From positions 41,315,473-41,379,472 of the forward strand of contig OX421502.1 of the NCBI GenBank assembly GCA_949126835.1: a stretch of DNA of 64,000 nt, read 5' to 3'. Made by a program: the position numbers and the translations under genes. Shown in pieces: positions 32,805 to 44,154 of the stretch; the first letter of the stretch is position 1; each line of letters starts with the position of its first letter. The notes below the pieces were generated by a model. That model did no database searches. It was given only the letters and a program-made list of their open reading frames with translations, and had not been told where the DNA came from. Source of the stretch: Anisus vortex. Taxonomy: Eukaryota; Mollusca; Gastropoda; Planorbidae.

Positions 32805-33525
32805 TGTTACGTCCACAATCCCCTTGTGGCCAGAGCCGTGTAGATATCGTTGATAATTCTCGTTGGTCCTAGGGTAGACTTTAGTTATTATTATTTATGT
32901 TTCAGTATTACACGAACTCTCTTTATGGTACTGGGCACAAACTTAGGATTTGCGTTCTAACAGTTCCTTTCCTTGACATTAGAGTAGTGGATAAATATTA
33001 TAGTATTGTAAACAACACAATAGAATAGTAACTTGACGAGGAAGCTTCAGTGTAAATGTTGTTGATAATTTAATTCAGATGATATGTTCAAATACATATA
33101 TACAATATGAAGATTATGTACAGTTAGAATAAAATAGTGCAAACACAAGCGTCCTCAAAAGAAATTATCTCGAAACTCACTGCCTTTCAGACAAACAAAT
33201 CATTAAATACTATTAAAGTGGTGCGGAGATAGACCTATTACTAGGAGGGGTGAAAATAATGGTATCAAAACAAAACTAAAAATGATAGGAACTCCCCCAT
33301 GCAGAAATAATAAACCATTCCTAGCCACTCCGAGAATTTGAGGTCAACACGGAATACCAAAATTACCAAGAATCTTTCGCATTCGTACTAAAAGTCAAGG
33401 AAATGGAAAAATAAGCCCCGCCCACAAAATCTTGTGTAGGGAGAAAAAAAGAGAGGGGAATAAGCATTGTGTGTTCCAATACTTGGAAACCACCAAGACC
33501 ATCGTAAATTCTTACGACCCTAACA
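32805..33525. mobile_element. Possible solo LTR or MITE (TGTTAC...TAACA)
   Basis: The 721-bp segment begins TGTTACGTCC and ends CGACCCTAACA. The flanks GGCTAT and ATAGCT extend the inverted match. TG...CA ends suggest an LTR, but there is no direct target duplication, and the extended inverted ends favour a DNA element. Unresolved. Confidence 0.35.
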
Positions 33526-33990
33526 ATAGCTACATCAGTAGGCTATAACTATAACTCTAAATCTAAAACTAACATCAATTTCTAATTGTCACTAATTGTG
33601 ATTAAGACATAAGAGTTAAAAGTCAGGCTAAATAACCTTTTTGTTTAAATTAATTATAAGATAAGATTACCAGTACTTTATTGATCCAAACAAATGGAAA
33701 TTTGACTTGATTACGGTAGGCCTACATAAATTTTGTCTTTCAATATAGCCTACTTAAAACAATATAAAGAATCATTTGTACTCAAGCACAATTGACATCC
33801 GCGCACAACACTAGGCTACATCACTAGGTATTGTCACTATTATACCATTTATTTATTATACAAGAAAAAGTATCATTTAGGAGTCTGTTATTGTATTTTC
33901 TGGCTGACAATGAAAAATGGTTATCTCGTTTTACTAAAATTAAATAAATAAAAAAAACAAAAACTTAGATGATGCTGGGGTAGAACCTGC

Positions 33991-34035
33991 ATGACCCAGG
34001 TTCTGACCCGCAGTGCTAACCACCGTACCAGGAAA
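33991..34035 (-). other. tRNA-like fragment
   Basis: On the - strand GGTACGGTGGTTAGCACTGC resembles a tRNA A-box region, and GGTTCTACCCC (about 33972-33982) a B box. The structure is not a complete tRNA. It is probably a decayed SINE head. Confidence 0.4.
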
Positions 34036-34155
34036 TCTTATTCAAAATGGATAAAAATAGTAATTAAAGAAATAGGGAAAGATAAACTATTATGCGCATG
34101 CGCCGAGGAACTGTGCGGATATTGCTCGGCATTATCTGCACGTCTAAAACCGTGC

Positions 34156-36965
34156 AGATCACAGGGTTCCCACTCTTTTTCTGAAAAAAAAATCCTGACT
34201 GTTTCCTGTCTATTTCCTGTCTATTTCCTGACTGTTTCCTGTCTATTTCCTGACTATTTCCTAGCTATAAGAGCAAAATTCCTGGTTATCAAAATTTACT
34301 ATATAACGAGTGTTATTCTAATTCTACTCACATAAAGTGTAAACACAACATTAACTCATTTGCTACTACTGCGACTCAATGCGACCTACCCCCCTCCGTA
34401 CTAATGCGCCCTAAAGCGTCCGCCACGTGTGTGACTAACCTATTGTCGTTTCTTGATATTGCGCCATGCGTTCTGTTTTTTTTTAATACTGCAAGCACGG
34501 CTTGTAAAAAGTAGGAATATAGTCTGTTTCGTTAATAAAAACCGGATGTTTTTATCTAGTTTCGTTTATTTGCGCTGCGCGTTCAAAATACGGGTAGTTT
34601 TCAGTGGCCTTTCGTCTCGTAATACTTTTTTTATAGCCTTCGCTTTTAATTTTTTACTTTATTTATCAATAGCTCTATACCTCCAAATATAACATTTAAC
34701 AACTGTTCTGATAATAAGGATGCTGCAGATATAGACTTAGATGAATTTCCATTACAACTCGATTTTTGGGCTTTATTATACTTTATTGGACTTTGACGGT
34801 AGGGCTAGCGAAAATATTAAGTAGCCAAATCCTAGGGTCTCAACACTCAGCGAATGATTCTACCGATAATTCGGCATTTTTTATTTATAAAAGTATACAT
34901 TTTCAGAACGCTAAAATATTTATCTTTTTTATGATGTAATTTTTATTCACTTTGGGGAATATTTAGTCATTAAAAAAAAATATTAAAAAATAATTTACTA
35001 AATTTAATACGGAGTTCCTTCCCTTTGGCTAGTATTGTCTTTGGAAACTAGGTTAGTAGCAAATGAGTTAACTGACAATACAGATTAAATAATTCAATAA
35101 AATCATATATTTAGTACAAATAATAAACTTTAATCCCAAAATTATTAATTTTTAAAAATCTTATTTTCTCCTCAATGACACTTGTCATTTCTCCCAATGC
35201 TTTTGTTTTGAGAGAAATGTGGTGGGCTTCAATAGTTGTACAGTTTCTGATGTTTTATCTTCATTGACATTGACTCTGGGAAAGACACACAAGTGTTTTA
35301 TATTATAATTAAAAGGCAAATAAGTCTACTTAATAACATAAAAAAAGCAAAAATCATGATTATATTATTATATATTATTGTTTTTTAACTTTAAGTCAAT
35401 ATTATCTTGCTAAATATCACTAGAAATGTCTTTAATAAGTTTAAGAGAGGCTACTATCAGTCTCTCATTTATTAAAAGTAGATAACAAATTTAAAAAATA
35501 TGTAATCTTAGTAACAAAGACAAAGGACAACTGGGTCTGACTTTTGAAAAATTTTTTTTAGAGTTACCCCCTTGCCTTTTGTTTTCTATTACTTACATTT
35601 TGTAATTTTTTCAACGCCTTTGCGTCCATTTTTTTTTAAATGTAAAATTTTAATTAGTCAAATTATTTATTCATATTCATATCATGAAAGAGTTTGATTT
35701 CAAGGGCATCAATATTTCCTTTATTATTTTATGATATGCAGAATGAGAGCATTTGCAATTTGAGATCACAAATTTAAATTCAAAGGCAAAGACATAATTT
35801 GACATAAAAACTAAAAATCAAACAAACTAGTAGGGGCTAAATATATGTTTAAGTTTTGAAAACCCAATCAAACAACTGTCTAAAAAATAGACTTGTTTTT
35901 TAGCAACAAATTCGTGAAGCGAAAATCGGACATTCACATTAGCTCATTAACTACTACCGGTACTAGATCTATGGCAAGCCTATGTCGCTATGGCTACGGT
36001 TAGGCTTACTAATTAATTAATTTTATTAGATCCTTTGCCTAATATTTAAATAAATGATTCTTATATAATATTTAAAACAATTGGGAGCGAAAACTCCAAT
36101 TTAATTTTTCTTAAATGATAGTAGGCCTACATTTTGACATAAGGTGAACAAAAGCTTGAACACATTCTAAAATATGTTTTTTTTCACGAGACAAAACTAG
36201 GTCATCTTTGTCATTGTCAAAATCTGCCGCTTTTACCAAAGTAGGCCTAATTAATTACATAAAGTCTAAAGTCAAGTAGGCCTATAATAAATAATGGAAG
36301 ACTTCTAGTAATAGACATAGTTTGGGCTTAGGCCAACTAAGACTAAAAGAAGAATGGCGTTGTAAAGGTCAATTGATCAAAATCATAATGGATGGATTTA
36401 ATCTTAATATTACAATAAGTTACATTGAAAACATTGACCCGTCATTGACCTTTGATCTTGTATTTTTAGAACTTACAACAGTGGACAGTAAGAATCACTA
36501 CAAATATATATTTTTAAAAATATAAATAAAACAATACAAGATAGACTACTTACCTTAAAGAAAATCAGCTAAGTCAATTCATAAATTTACCAGTAGTAGG
36601 CATAAGGGTTAAAAACGGCGAGATCGCTAAGTGATTAAATGAATGATCACAAAAAACGTAAATCATAGTGACCTAGTTGTCCGACCTAGATTAATTTAGG
36701 AATAGTTTCGCCTATCCCTTTGTTTTTAATTCTCAGTGCACATGGGTGGAAAACACACAAAAACGGCGCTAATGATAGAAAAATACACATTCGGCAAGGA
36801 AAAACTATGCATCTGTGACATTTTTGTTTTGGGGTTTTGTCTTTTTTTCCCTGGCTTTCTGCTTCTTTTTCCTTTCTAAATCCCGTTTATTACGTCCAGA
36901 TACAAAATTTTTAAAATTCTCGTCTAATTCCTGACTTTCCCGGAAGCGTGGGAACCCTGAGATCA
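34156..36965. mobile_element. CAGGGTTCCCAC DNA transposon with 6-bp TSD
   Basis: The ends CAGGGTTCCCACTCTTTTTC (34162) and GTGGGAACCCTG (to 36959, inverted) are flanked by AGATCA at 34156-34161 and 36960-36965. The left subterminal region repeats CTGTCTATTTCCTGACTGT words. It contains the nested TTAA element at 34351-35071. The remainder (35072-36959) has no recognisable transposase. It splits a tandem pair of CCGCACG-motif units. Confidence 0.75.
34351..35071. mobile_element. piggyBac-like MITE (TTAA-flanked)
   Basis: TTAACTCATTTGCTACTA at the left is matched by TAGTAGCAAATGAGTTAA at the right; TTAA at both edges is the expected target. The interior keeps a short acidic-looking coding relic (GATATAGACTTAGATGAATT region) shared with 49453-50145, as in the N-terminus of a transposase, but no full gene remains. 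Confidence 0.8.
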
Positions 36966-37083
36966 ATGCACATGCGCCGAGGAACTGTGCGGATATTGCT
37001 CGGCGTTATCCGCACGTCTAAAACCGGGTAAAATCCAACAATATAGTCTCAATGCTCGCGACGCCATGTTGTTAGTGTAAACA
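36966..37083. repeat. Left arm of a 3.6-kb-spaced inverted repeat
   Basis: The sequence from TTATCCGCACGTCTAAAACC through CAATGCTCGCGACGCCATG and TTGTTAGTGT is found inverted at 40727-40806. The left part (CGCCGAGGAACTGTGCGGAT) also repeats 34098-34117 directly. Confidence 0.75.
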
Positions 37084-37467
37084 AGAAAAAACATGACAAA
37101 CAAAGTGAAGCCAAAATTAATTTTTTAGAAGACAAAATCGGATTTCGGGAAAATAAAAATAATAGTTAGGAAAGTTTGGTAAAATTGTTTTGAATCATTT
37201 TTAACAGTTGAAAACTATTTCTATTTCCTAAGTAAATATTTGTTAGTTTAAAACTGACGCATTATTGACTTTTTTCTTTATTTGTTTTAACCCGAGTGTG
37301 GTTTGCAGATAAATATACAATAATGTACATAATATTAATAAAAATAATTTTTTTAAGTAAAAAAACTGATTTTTGGTACATGTTTAGGCCTATAACGAAA
37401 TAATTTTTTACTACATCATCTCCATTATTATTCACAGAAGAAGTATAACTTGTTCACATAATTGTAA
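37084..37467. other. AT-rich spacer
   Basis: Nothing recognised. Confidence 0.3.
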
Positions 37468-37777
37468 TCTGTAATGTATAAGATAAGAAAACCAGTAACT
37501 TAACATTATTTAAAACATTTTTAAAAAATGCAAGACTAGACGCGGGCCACGGATGTGCGTAGGACGCAATAATCTTCTTTATTTCTGTATATTATCATAA
37601 TGTACATTGTTATAATAGTTTTTTTTCATTAATTTTCATTGTTGTGTCTTACTATTATTGTAATGTAATTTTCTTTTTTGTAGATGTCACATTCAACATC
37701 ACATATTTTCGATGTAAAACGCATTGACTGAATAAAATTGAATTGAATTGAATTGAAGGAGCGTCTGTAATGTATAA
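37468..37777 (+). mobile_element. ATAAG-tailed retroposon copies split by a TTGAA-tailed insertion
   Basis: A tail (37468-37488) is followed by a longer copy from 37489 (AAACCAGTAACTTAACATTA) to 37580 (CAATAATCTTCTTTAT). A 175-bp insertion (37581-37755) ends in ATTGAATTGAATTGAATTG, another LINE-type tail. The copy resumes with GGAGCGTCTGTAATGTATAA to 37777, where the GGCAGG element starts. Confidence 0.75.
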
Positions 37778-39223
37778 GGCAGGTTTCACAAAATGGCCAC
37801 CAAATGGTCAACTTTTTTTGAATATTTGAAAAAAAAAAATGTATGTACAAAATGTTGTTTTCTTTACTTGTTTGTGTTTATATGTAATAAAAGTATCAGC
37901 AAAATCAATATTGTGAGTTTTTATTTTATTTTAGTGTTGTTTATTATATTTTGTATGCAGTGTAACGTAACAAAGCATGCAGATCCCATTTCCCCTTTTA
38001 TTGTACCTACTTGAAAAGCTTTAATTAAAAGTATTAAAAAGCAAAATTAACGCGACTTCTGGATGTTTTTCATTCATGCATATGTTATAATATGCTATAC
38101 TTGCAATGAAAGTCGTTACATATGTTGTTGTTTTTTTAAAACAATTTTTCAAATCTCTTAGTTTTTTTACACCGCGTCTGGAATTTTTTCTTTTTTCCCT
38201 AGGCTAGGCCTAAAACTTGAACTAAAAATAGATAAGTTAATGTAGATTTCTAAAACTCTCCAAATTTAATCCCAATATATATTAATTCATAAAAACGGCA
38301 TTATTTTTAAATATTCAGCCACAAATTTTATTTTATTTGCTAAAAACCATCGGGTGTACATAACAAAACTTGTTCTGTCAAGAGAACCTTACGTTACACC
38401 GAAAAAGTTGAATCGATTTTTCATTAATTTTAAAATGCGTTCGAGTGAATTTTAAAATATAAATCCAATCGGATAGCCATTTTGTTCTATTTGACGCGGT
38501 TTTTTTTACTTAAAAAATGCGTTTTTCGATTTAATATAATTATTTTACCCGTGTCTGACTGTTATGTTCCCGTTAGGGTTTCGTTACACCGCCGAGGACC
38601 GCATGCTCGGCCGTTATCGATAATTTACAGTAAAACGCTATTTACGCATTTCTTTTTTATTTATAAGTTCTTCTATACGATTTTCATTAACATCGCAATA
38701 TTATTAAATGTTTTAAAACTAAATTTACTCGAACAGTAATTGTTTAAACATAAAAATAATATCTCTCCATGCTTTTCGCTAAAACCACATTTTAAGTAAA
38801 AAATGGCCGCCATGTGTTTTTTTTCCGGTACCACATATCCTAGGCATAATGACCTAAGGATGCAAAATTATTAGTTTATTTGTGAAATTAATAACAAAAC
38901 ACAACACAAATGATGATATTTCAAGTATTATAGGTTTATTTTTCATAAAATAAAAAAAAACCACAATATTGTACGTTTTTATAATATTTTGCAGCTGTTT
39001 AGTCTCGTGTATTTTTTTGCGCCGGCAAAACTGTGCCAGACGGAATTTCCCGATCTTAAAATTATTTATTATAAAACATTGGAAAGTCGGCTGACTTTCT
39101 AACCTTCATATTCGGATTCCTCAGTTTCTAGGCTTTAAAATGATATATAATACAGTGACAAAGCTTAAAATATATATTTTGTTTAAAAAGGGAACTTTTG
39201 AAAACCTTATTGTGAAACCTGCC
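37778..39223. mobile_element. GGCAGG-TIR element, copy 2 (tandem pair, first)
   Basis: 1446 bp from GGCAGGTTTCACAAAATGGC to TTGTGAAACCTGCC. Homologous throughout to copy 3, differing by scattered substitutions and small indels, and to the outer parts of copy 1 at 18050-19802. No transposase; the longest frames (about 85 codons) are not shared between the copies as proteins. Confidence 0.88.
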
Positions 39224-39225
39224 AT

Positions 39226-40663
39226 AGCAGGTTTCACAAAATGGCCACCAAATGGTCAACTTTTTTTGAATATTTGAAGAAAAAAAAATGTATGTACAAA
39301 ATGTTGTTTTCTTTACTTGTTTGTGTTTATATGTAATAAAAGTATCAGCAAAATCAATATTGTGAGTTTTTATTTTATTTTAGTGTTGTTTATTATATTT
39401 TTTATGCAGTGTAACGTAACAAAGCATGCAGATCCCATTCCCCTTTTTTTGTACCTACTTGAAAAGCTTTAAGTAAAAGTATTAAAAAGCAAAATTAACG
39501 CGATTTCTGGATGTTTTTCATTCATGCATATGTTATAATATGCTATACTTGCAATGAAAGTCGTTACATATGTTTATTTTTTTTTTAAACAATTTTTCAA
39601 ATCTCTTAGTTTTTTTACACCGCGTCTGGAATTTTTTCTTTATTCCCTAGGCTAGGCCTAAAACTCGAACTAAAAATAGATAAGTCATTGTAGATTTCTA
39701 AAACTCTCCAAATTTAATCCAAATATATATTAATTCATAAAAACGGCATTATTTTTTAATATTCAGCCTCAAATTTTATTTTATTTGCTAAAAACCATCG
39801 GGTGTACATAACAAAAACTTGCTCTGTCAAGAGAACCTTACGTGGTACCGAAAAAGTTGAATCGATTTTTCATTCATTTTAAAATGCGCTCGAGTGAATT
39901 TTAAAATATAAATCCAATCGGATAGCCGTTTTGTTCTATTTGACGCGTTTTTTTACTTTAAAAATGCGTTTTTCAATTTAATATAATTATTTTACCCGTG
40001 TCTGTCTGATATGTTGCCATTAGGGTTTCGTTACACCGCCGAGGACCGCACGCTCGGCCGTTATCGATAATTTACAGTAAAACGCTATTTACGCATTTCT
40101 TTTTTTATATCTAAGTTCTTGTATACGATTTTCAATATTATTAAATGTTTTAAAACTAAATTTACGCGAACAGTAATTGTTTAAACGTAAAAATAATATC
40201 TCTCCATGATTTTCGCTAAAACCACGTTTTAAGTAAAAAATGGCCGCCATGTTGTTTATTTTTCCGGTACCACATATCCTAGGCCTAATGACCTAAGGAT
40301 GCCAAATTATTAGTTTATTAGTGAAATTAATAACAAAACACAACACAAATGATGATATTTCAAGTATTATAAGTTTATTTTTCATAAAAATATAAAAAAA
40401 ACACAATATTGTACGTTTTTATAATATTTTGCAGCTGTTTAGTCTCGTGTATTTTTTTGCGCCGGCTAAACTGTGCCAGACGGAATTTCCCGATCTTAAA
40501 ATTATTAATTATAAAACATTGGAAAGTCGGCTGACTTTCTAACCTTCATATTCAGATTCCTCAGTTTCTAGGCTTTAAAATGATATATAATACAGTGACA
40601 AAGCTTAAAATAAAAATTTGGTTTAAAAAGGGAACTTTCTAAAACCTTATTGTGAAACCTGCC
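39226..40663. mobile_element. GGCAGG-TIR element, copy 3 (tandem pair, second)
   Basis: Starts two bases after copy 2 in the same orientation, with ATA at the junction and again after the right end. 1438 bp, ending TTGTGAAACCTGCC. Visibly very similar to copy 2. The arrangement suggests insertion of one next to the other or unequal exchange. Confidence 0.88.
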
Positions 40664-40726
40664 ATATAACAACACTGTGGCAAGCGTGGGCGAAACTGGC
40701 AACTACCTGCCAAACCGGCTTATTGA

Positions 40727-40806
40727 CACTAACAACAATGGCGTCGCGAGCATTGAGACTCTATCGTTGGAATTTACCTAAAACTAAAACCGTGCGGATA
40801 ATCACT
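40727..40806. repeat. Right arm of inverted repeat (pairs with 36966-37083)
   Basis: AACAATGGCGTCGCGAGCAT then TGAGACTCTATCG and AAAACCGTGCGGATAA are the inverse of the left arm. The arms enclose the retroposon cluster and both GGCAGG elements. Confidence 0.75.
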
Positions 40807-41277
40807 ATGGCCACTATGGTCCATGGTAAATTTAACTGTAAGTAATAAAGTAGTTAAGCCCTCAGCCTAAGCTAAGGCTTACTGATTAGTATTATAAATA
40901 TAATAGTAGATAAATTATATATTAAATAGGCCTACTGATACTGATCATCACTGTCAGATTGAATTTGAATCATTCTCAAAATGATTCAAAATCATTGTCA
41001 GTGCATTGATTGAATAACCTAGCCTAAATCTTGTCATTGTCATTTATTGGCTAGAAAAAAAAATAATTTATTATTATAAAAATAAAATATCAACATAATT
41101 ATATCGTATAATAATTGGATATACCCATTTGAATTTGATTTGCCTTAGTAATACAAAGACGATATTGCATTAAATTCAGAGCTTCCGTATTTTTTCAGCC
41201 ATGTTGAGTTGTTCAGTGTATTTGTATAATATATAGATCGGTGTTTGTTCATGTAGTATCGATACTTTTTCAAAACT
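40807..41277. other. AT-rich spacer
   Basis: No element seen. A - strand ATGG followed by GT at 41128-41123 is the only exact ATGG|GT I noted upstream of M6, and is a weak candidate for its first coding exon (donor GTATAT). Confidence 0.3.
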
Positions 41278-42303
41278 GGTCTGTATTAGTGATACCACTC
41301 CTTGGCTTTTTTCCCAAGATCTTGGCTTTTTCTATCCCAACTTGGGATATTGGCTTTTTTTTTCGAGGAACTTGGCTTTTTTTTTTTCAAGAAAATATTA
41401 GCATATTAAAATTATATGGATTTTAGTAGTGTCCAAAATGTATTTTGGGAAGCGATTAAAAGTATAAATGATTATGTCATCTTTACTGCTACAGAAAATT
41501 TGGCTAGACTCATAGTGACACTGTGTCACCAACGACAACTCGGTTATATCAGTTTTATCGTATAATAATAGTGCTGAGTTGGCTGGAATATGAGTGAATG
41601 GATAAGGTGGCAACGAGGATGGGGCGGGGAGGGTAAAGTGGTTTATAATTAATTTAACCTCACATTTGACAACACGAAATTAATTGATCAGACATCAAGG
41701 TAAACACCCACCGCAGCCGCTTATTGCAAGTGAATAGAAGAAATATTCCACATCATATGACTAAGCTTATGTAGGTTATTAACTGGAAAATGTTGAGACA
41801 AAAAACAATGCGAGGTGGGAGGAGAGACAAATAGTGTAAATAAGTAGGGTGGGGTGAGGTGGCAAATGATAGGCAAATAGTATAAAGGGGTGGGGGCAAC
41901 ATTTTGCATTGGAAAAATAGTGCACGGTTTGTGGTGGGTGCAATAATAAATCAGGCCTTTTCTCCACTTGTGCATGATTTCACCCTAAACAATTCGAAAA
42001 CAATTTTTTAAAGTATCAAAAATTGAAACGTAAACAGATCATAAAAAAAATACAATTTTTATTTCCATAAACCAAAAAGGAAAAATATTTTCAATTTGTT
42101 AATATTTTTTTTTTGTTTTAGGGATAAAAAAAAAGGAGAGGGGGGAGCGGAAAGGTGCACATGGGGAGAATTGAAAAATAAAGGGGGGAAAGGGGGGGTT
42201 GAAGGAAAAATATGTCACCGAGACCATTTTTATTATAACTTGGCTTTTTTTAGGAGCTCAACTTGGCTTTTCTGAAGTTTTACAGCGGTATCACTGGTCT
42301 GTA
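41278..42303. mobile_element. GTGATACC element with 8-bp TSD (hAT-like)
   Basis: Left GTGATACCACTCCTTGGCTT (41289) and right GCGGTATCAC (to 42295) are inverted. GGTCTGTA flanks both sides (41278-41285, 42296-42303). Several CTTGGCTTTTTT words lie near both ends. Non-coding by eye. A fragment of the same end lies at 45597-45712. Confidence 0.78.
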
Positions 42304-42364
42304 TGATAGACAGTCGCGGTCGATAATATGCAGTAAGTTAAAATATTCACTCCCTTATAATGGT

Positions 42365-42744
42365 ACATTCGTCTAAGTGGGAAACTCGGAAATTCCGAGT
42401 AGCAGCAATGTACATAATATTTTTCTTTATTTATAATTTTAACAAATCTTAAAAACAAAAAAATAATTGCAATAGGTTGCTATTGACGCATGGATAAAAC
42501 TAACAGTTTTAAAATGCCTGAACAAACCAGGAAAACCAATAACCTAACATCATTTAAAACATTAATAAAAATGCAAGACTAGACTCGGACCACGGATAAG
42601 CGTAGGATGCAATAATCTTCTTTATAGAAGGAGCGTCTGTAATGTATAAGATAAGATAAGACAGTGTCAGAAAACGGAACACTTTTTAGATCAATTTTTA
42701 ACTATTCCTACTCGGAACCTCCGAGTTTCCCACTTAAACGAATT
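42365..42744. mobile_element. MITE with 35-bp TIR carrying a nested retroposon
   Basis: Left TCTAAGTGGGAAACTCGGAA with ATTCCGAGTAG, right CTACTCGGAACC and TCCGAGTTTCCCACTTAAAC, are inverted. The ATAAG-tailed retroposon (42533-42662) occupies much of the interior. Confidence 0.82.
42533..42662 (+). mobile_element. ATAAG-tailed retroposon, longest copy
   Basis: About 130 bp: AAACCAATAACCTAACATCA, AAATGCAAGACTAGACTCGG, ACCACGGATAAGCGTAGG, AGAAGGAGCGTCTGTAATG, and the tail TATAAGATAAGATAAGA. It best defines the family in this window. Confidence 0.8.
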
Positions 42745-43241
42745 CAGCATTTGTCCCCCATGAAATTTTATAAAAAAATACTAGTGGTTAGGCCCGTCAA
42801 AATGATGGAGAAACGATACAATGTGTTTTGTTAAAAGAGTAAACAAAATAATTAACACTAGATCTATTACAATAAAAACTGTAGTGAGAATGTATCTTTC
42901 GGTATTTAGTTTTTGTTCTTTTTTTATTGAAAGCATTTTAAAGAGAGATCATTCTGAAATAGCGCTTAGTTTAGAAATTTAACATACGGTGATTATCAAT
43001 AGTTTTAAATTTATTTTAAAAAAAAATTAACGAACTAAGCATTATTGTTTATGAAATAAAAATTTGTTTTGGATGACGTAGGCCTATTTAAAAAATGCTA
43101 AAATTGTCTTGAAAAAAAAACAACAGTAAAATAAACTAACCCATAAAAACAAAGTTTTTACTATACTCCCTTTCTCTGTAAACTATTATAAGTTTATATT
43201 TAATTTATATTTTGATAGATTAAAATAAGTATAAACATATT
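42745..43241. other. AT-rich spacer
   Basis: Nothing recognised. Confidence 0.3.
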
Positions 43242-43648
43242 ATAGACTATAATATACATGGACCGCTAGCTTTAGTTTTGTATGCTATTATCTTCTTTTT
43301 TTGCAATTCCCGATTCTAAATAAAGTAAATATTGTCATACAAGTTCCGTTTTATCAAATCGCATTTTTTTCGACTTTAAATGAATACTTGTAGGCCTATT
43401 AATCCTATTATCATTGACTATAATAAGATGGACCGCCTACTCTATTTTTATAGCTTATGTTCTTTTTCCGTGCGCACTCAACACAGATCTATAAATGTTT
43501 CCGCTCTGTACAACTTGCGATTTTAATATTTTTCATTGAGAAAATCATAGCGATTAAAAAAAACGGAACTAGTATATCAATAACTTTATTTCCTGTTTAG
43601 CAATTACTTTATTTAGAATCGGGAATTCCGATGTATATTATAGTCTAT
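43242..43648. mobile_element. Palindromic MITE (ATAGACTATAATATACAT)
   Basis: The ends ATAGACTATAATATACAT and ATGTATATTATAGTCTAT are exact inverses. A second inverted pair lies inside (ATTCCCGATTCTAAATAAAG / CTTTATTTAGAATCGGGAAT). 407 bp, non-coding; a partial copy lies at 25053-25255. Confidence 0.88.
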
Positions 43649-44154
43649 GGTATAAACTATACCTTATGAATTTCCACACTAAAATTTTGCGCATCCTTTT
43701 TTTTTCTAGCTTTGGTCCGCAAAAACCATAAAAAGGTACATTGTGTCGTTTTAATTCTATTTATTTCGTAAAAATGAACATATCTTTGACATATCCGAAA
43801 ATTTTATTTACTTCCGTCTCTTCCGGTAGAGGCAGCCATAATTTAACGTGAAATATACTCTTCGATTCGCAAATAGGTCGAAGGAATTCGTGACTATTCG
43901 AAAGGCTATGATGCTGAAAATTTGATAGAATGTATTGTTAGTCGGGACAAGTCTGGCTGCCCAAGTTTCAGCTTGATTGGATGACGGGAAGTGGTCGGAA
44001 AATGGATGCAAAGTTTTGCTAAAAATCAAACATCCAAGCAGCCAACCATACAGACAGTGCGAGTTAAAAGAAAGGGAGTAAAAACCAACAACCTCATTTA
44101 TATTATATAGAAGATTAAAGGTATATATATAGAAGGAGCGTCTGTAATATATAA
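43649..44154. other. Spacer with short retroposon motif
   Basis: No gene. The balanced-composition part 43810-44060 gives a 125-codon - strand frame with no recognisable similarity. AGAAGGAGCGTCTGTAATAT lies at 44131-44150. Confidence 0.35.

Noticed and set aside
32805..33525. Confident solo LTR call
   Set aside because: The TG...CA ends are suggestive, but there is no direct target duplication and the inverted match extends into the flanks. Kept only at low confidence.
41123..41128. First coding exon of M6 (ATGG followed by GT)
   Set aside because: The phase fits, but the donor GTATAT and the start context are poor and it is nearly 10 kb away. Not annotated as an exon.
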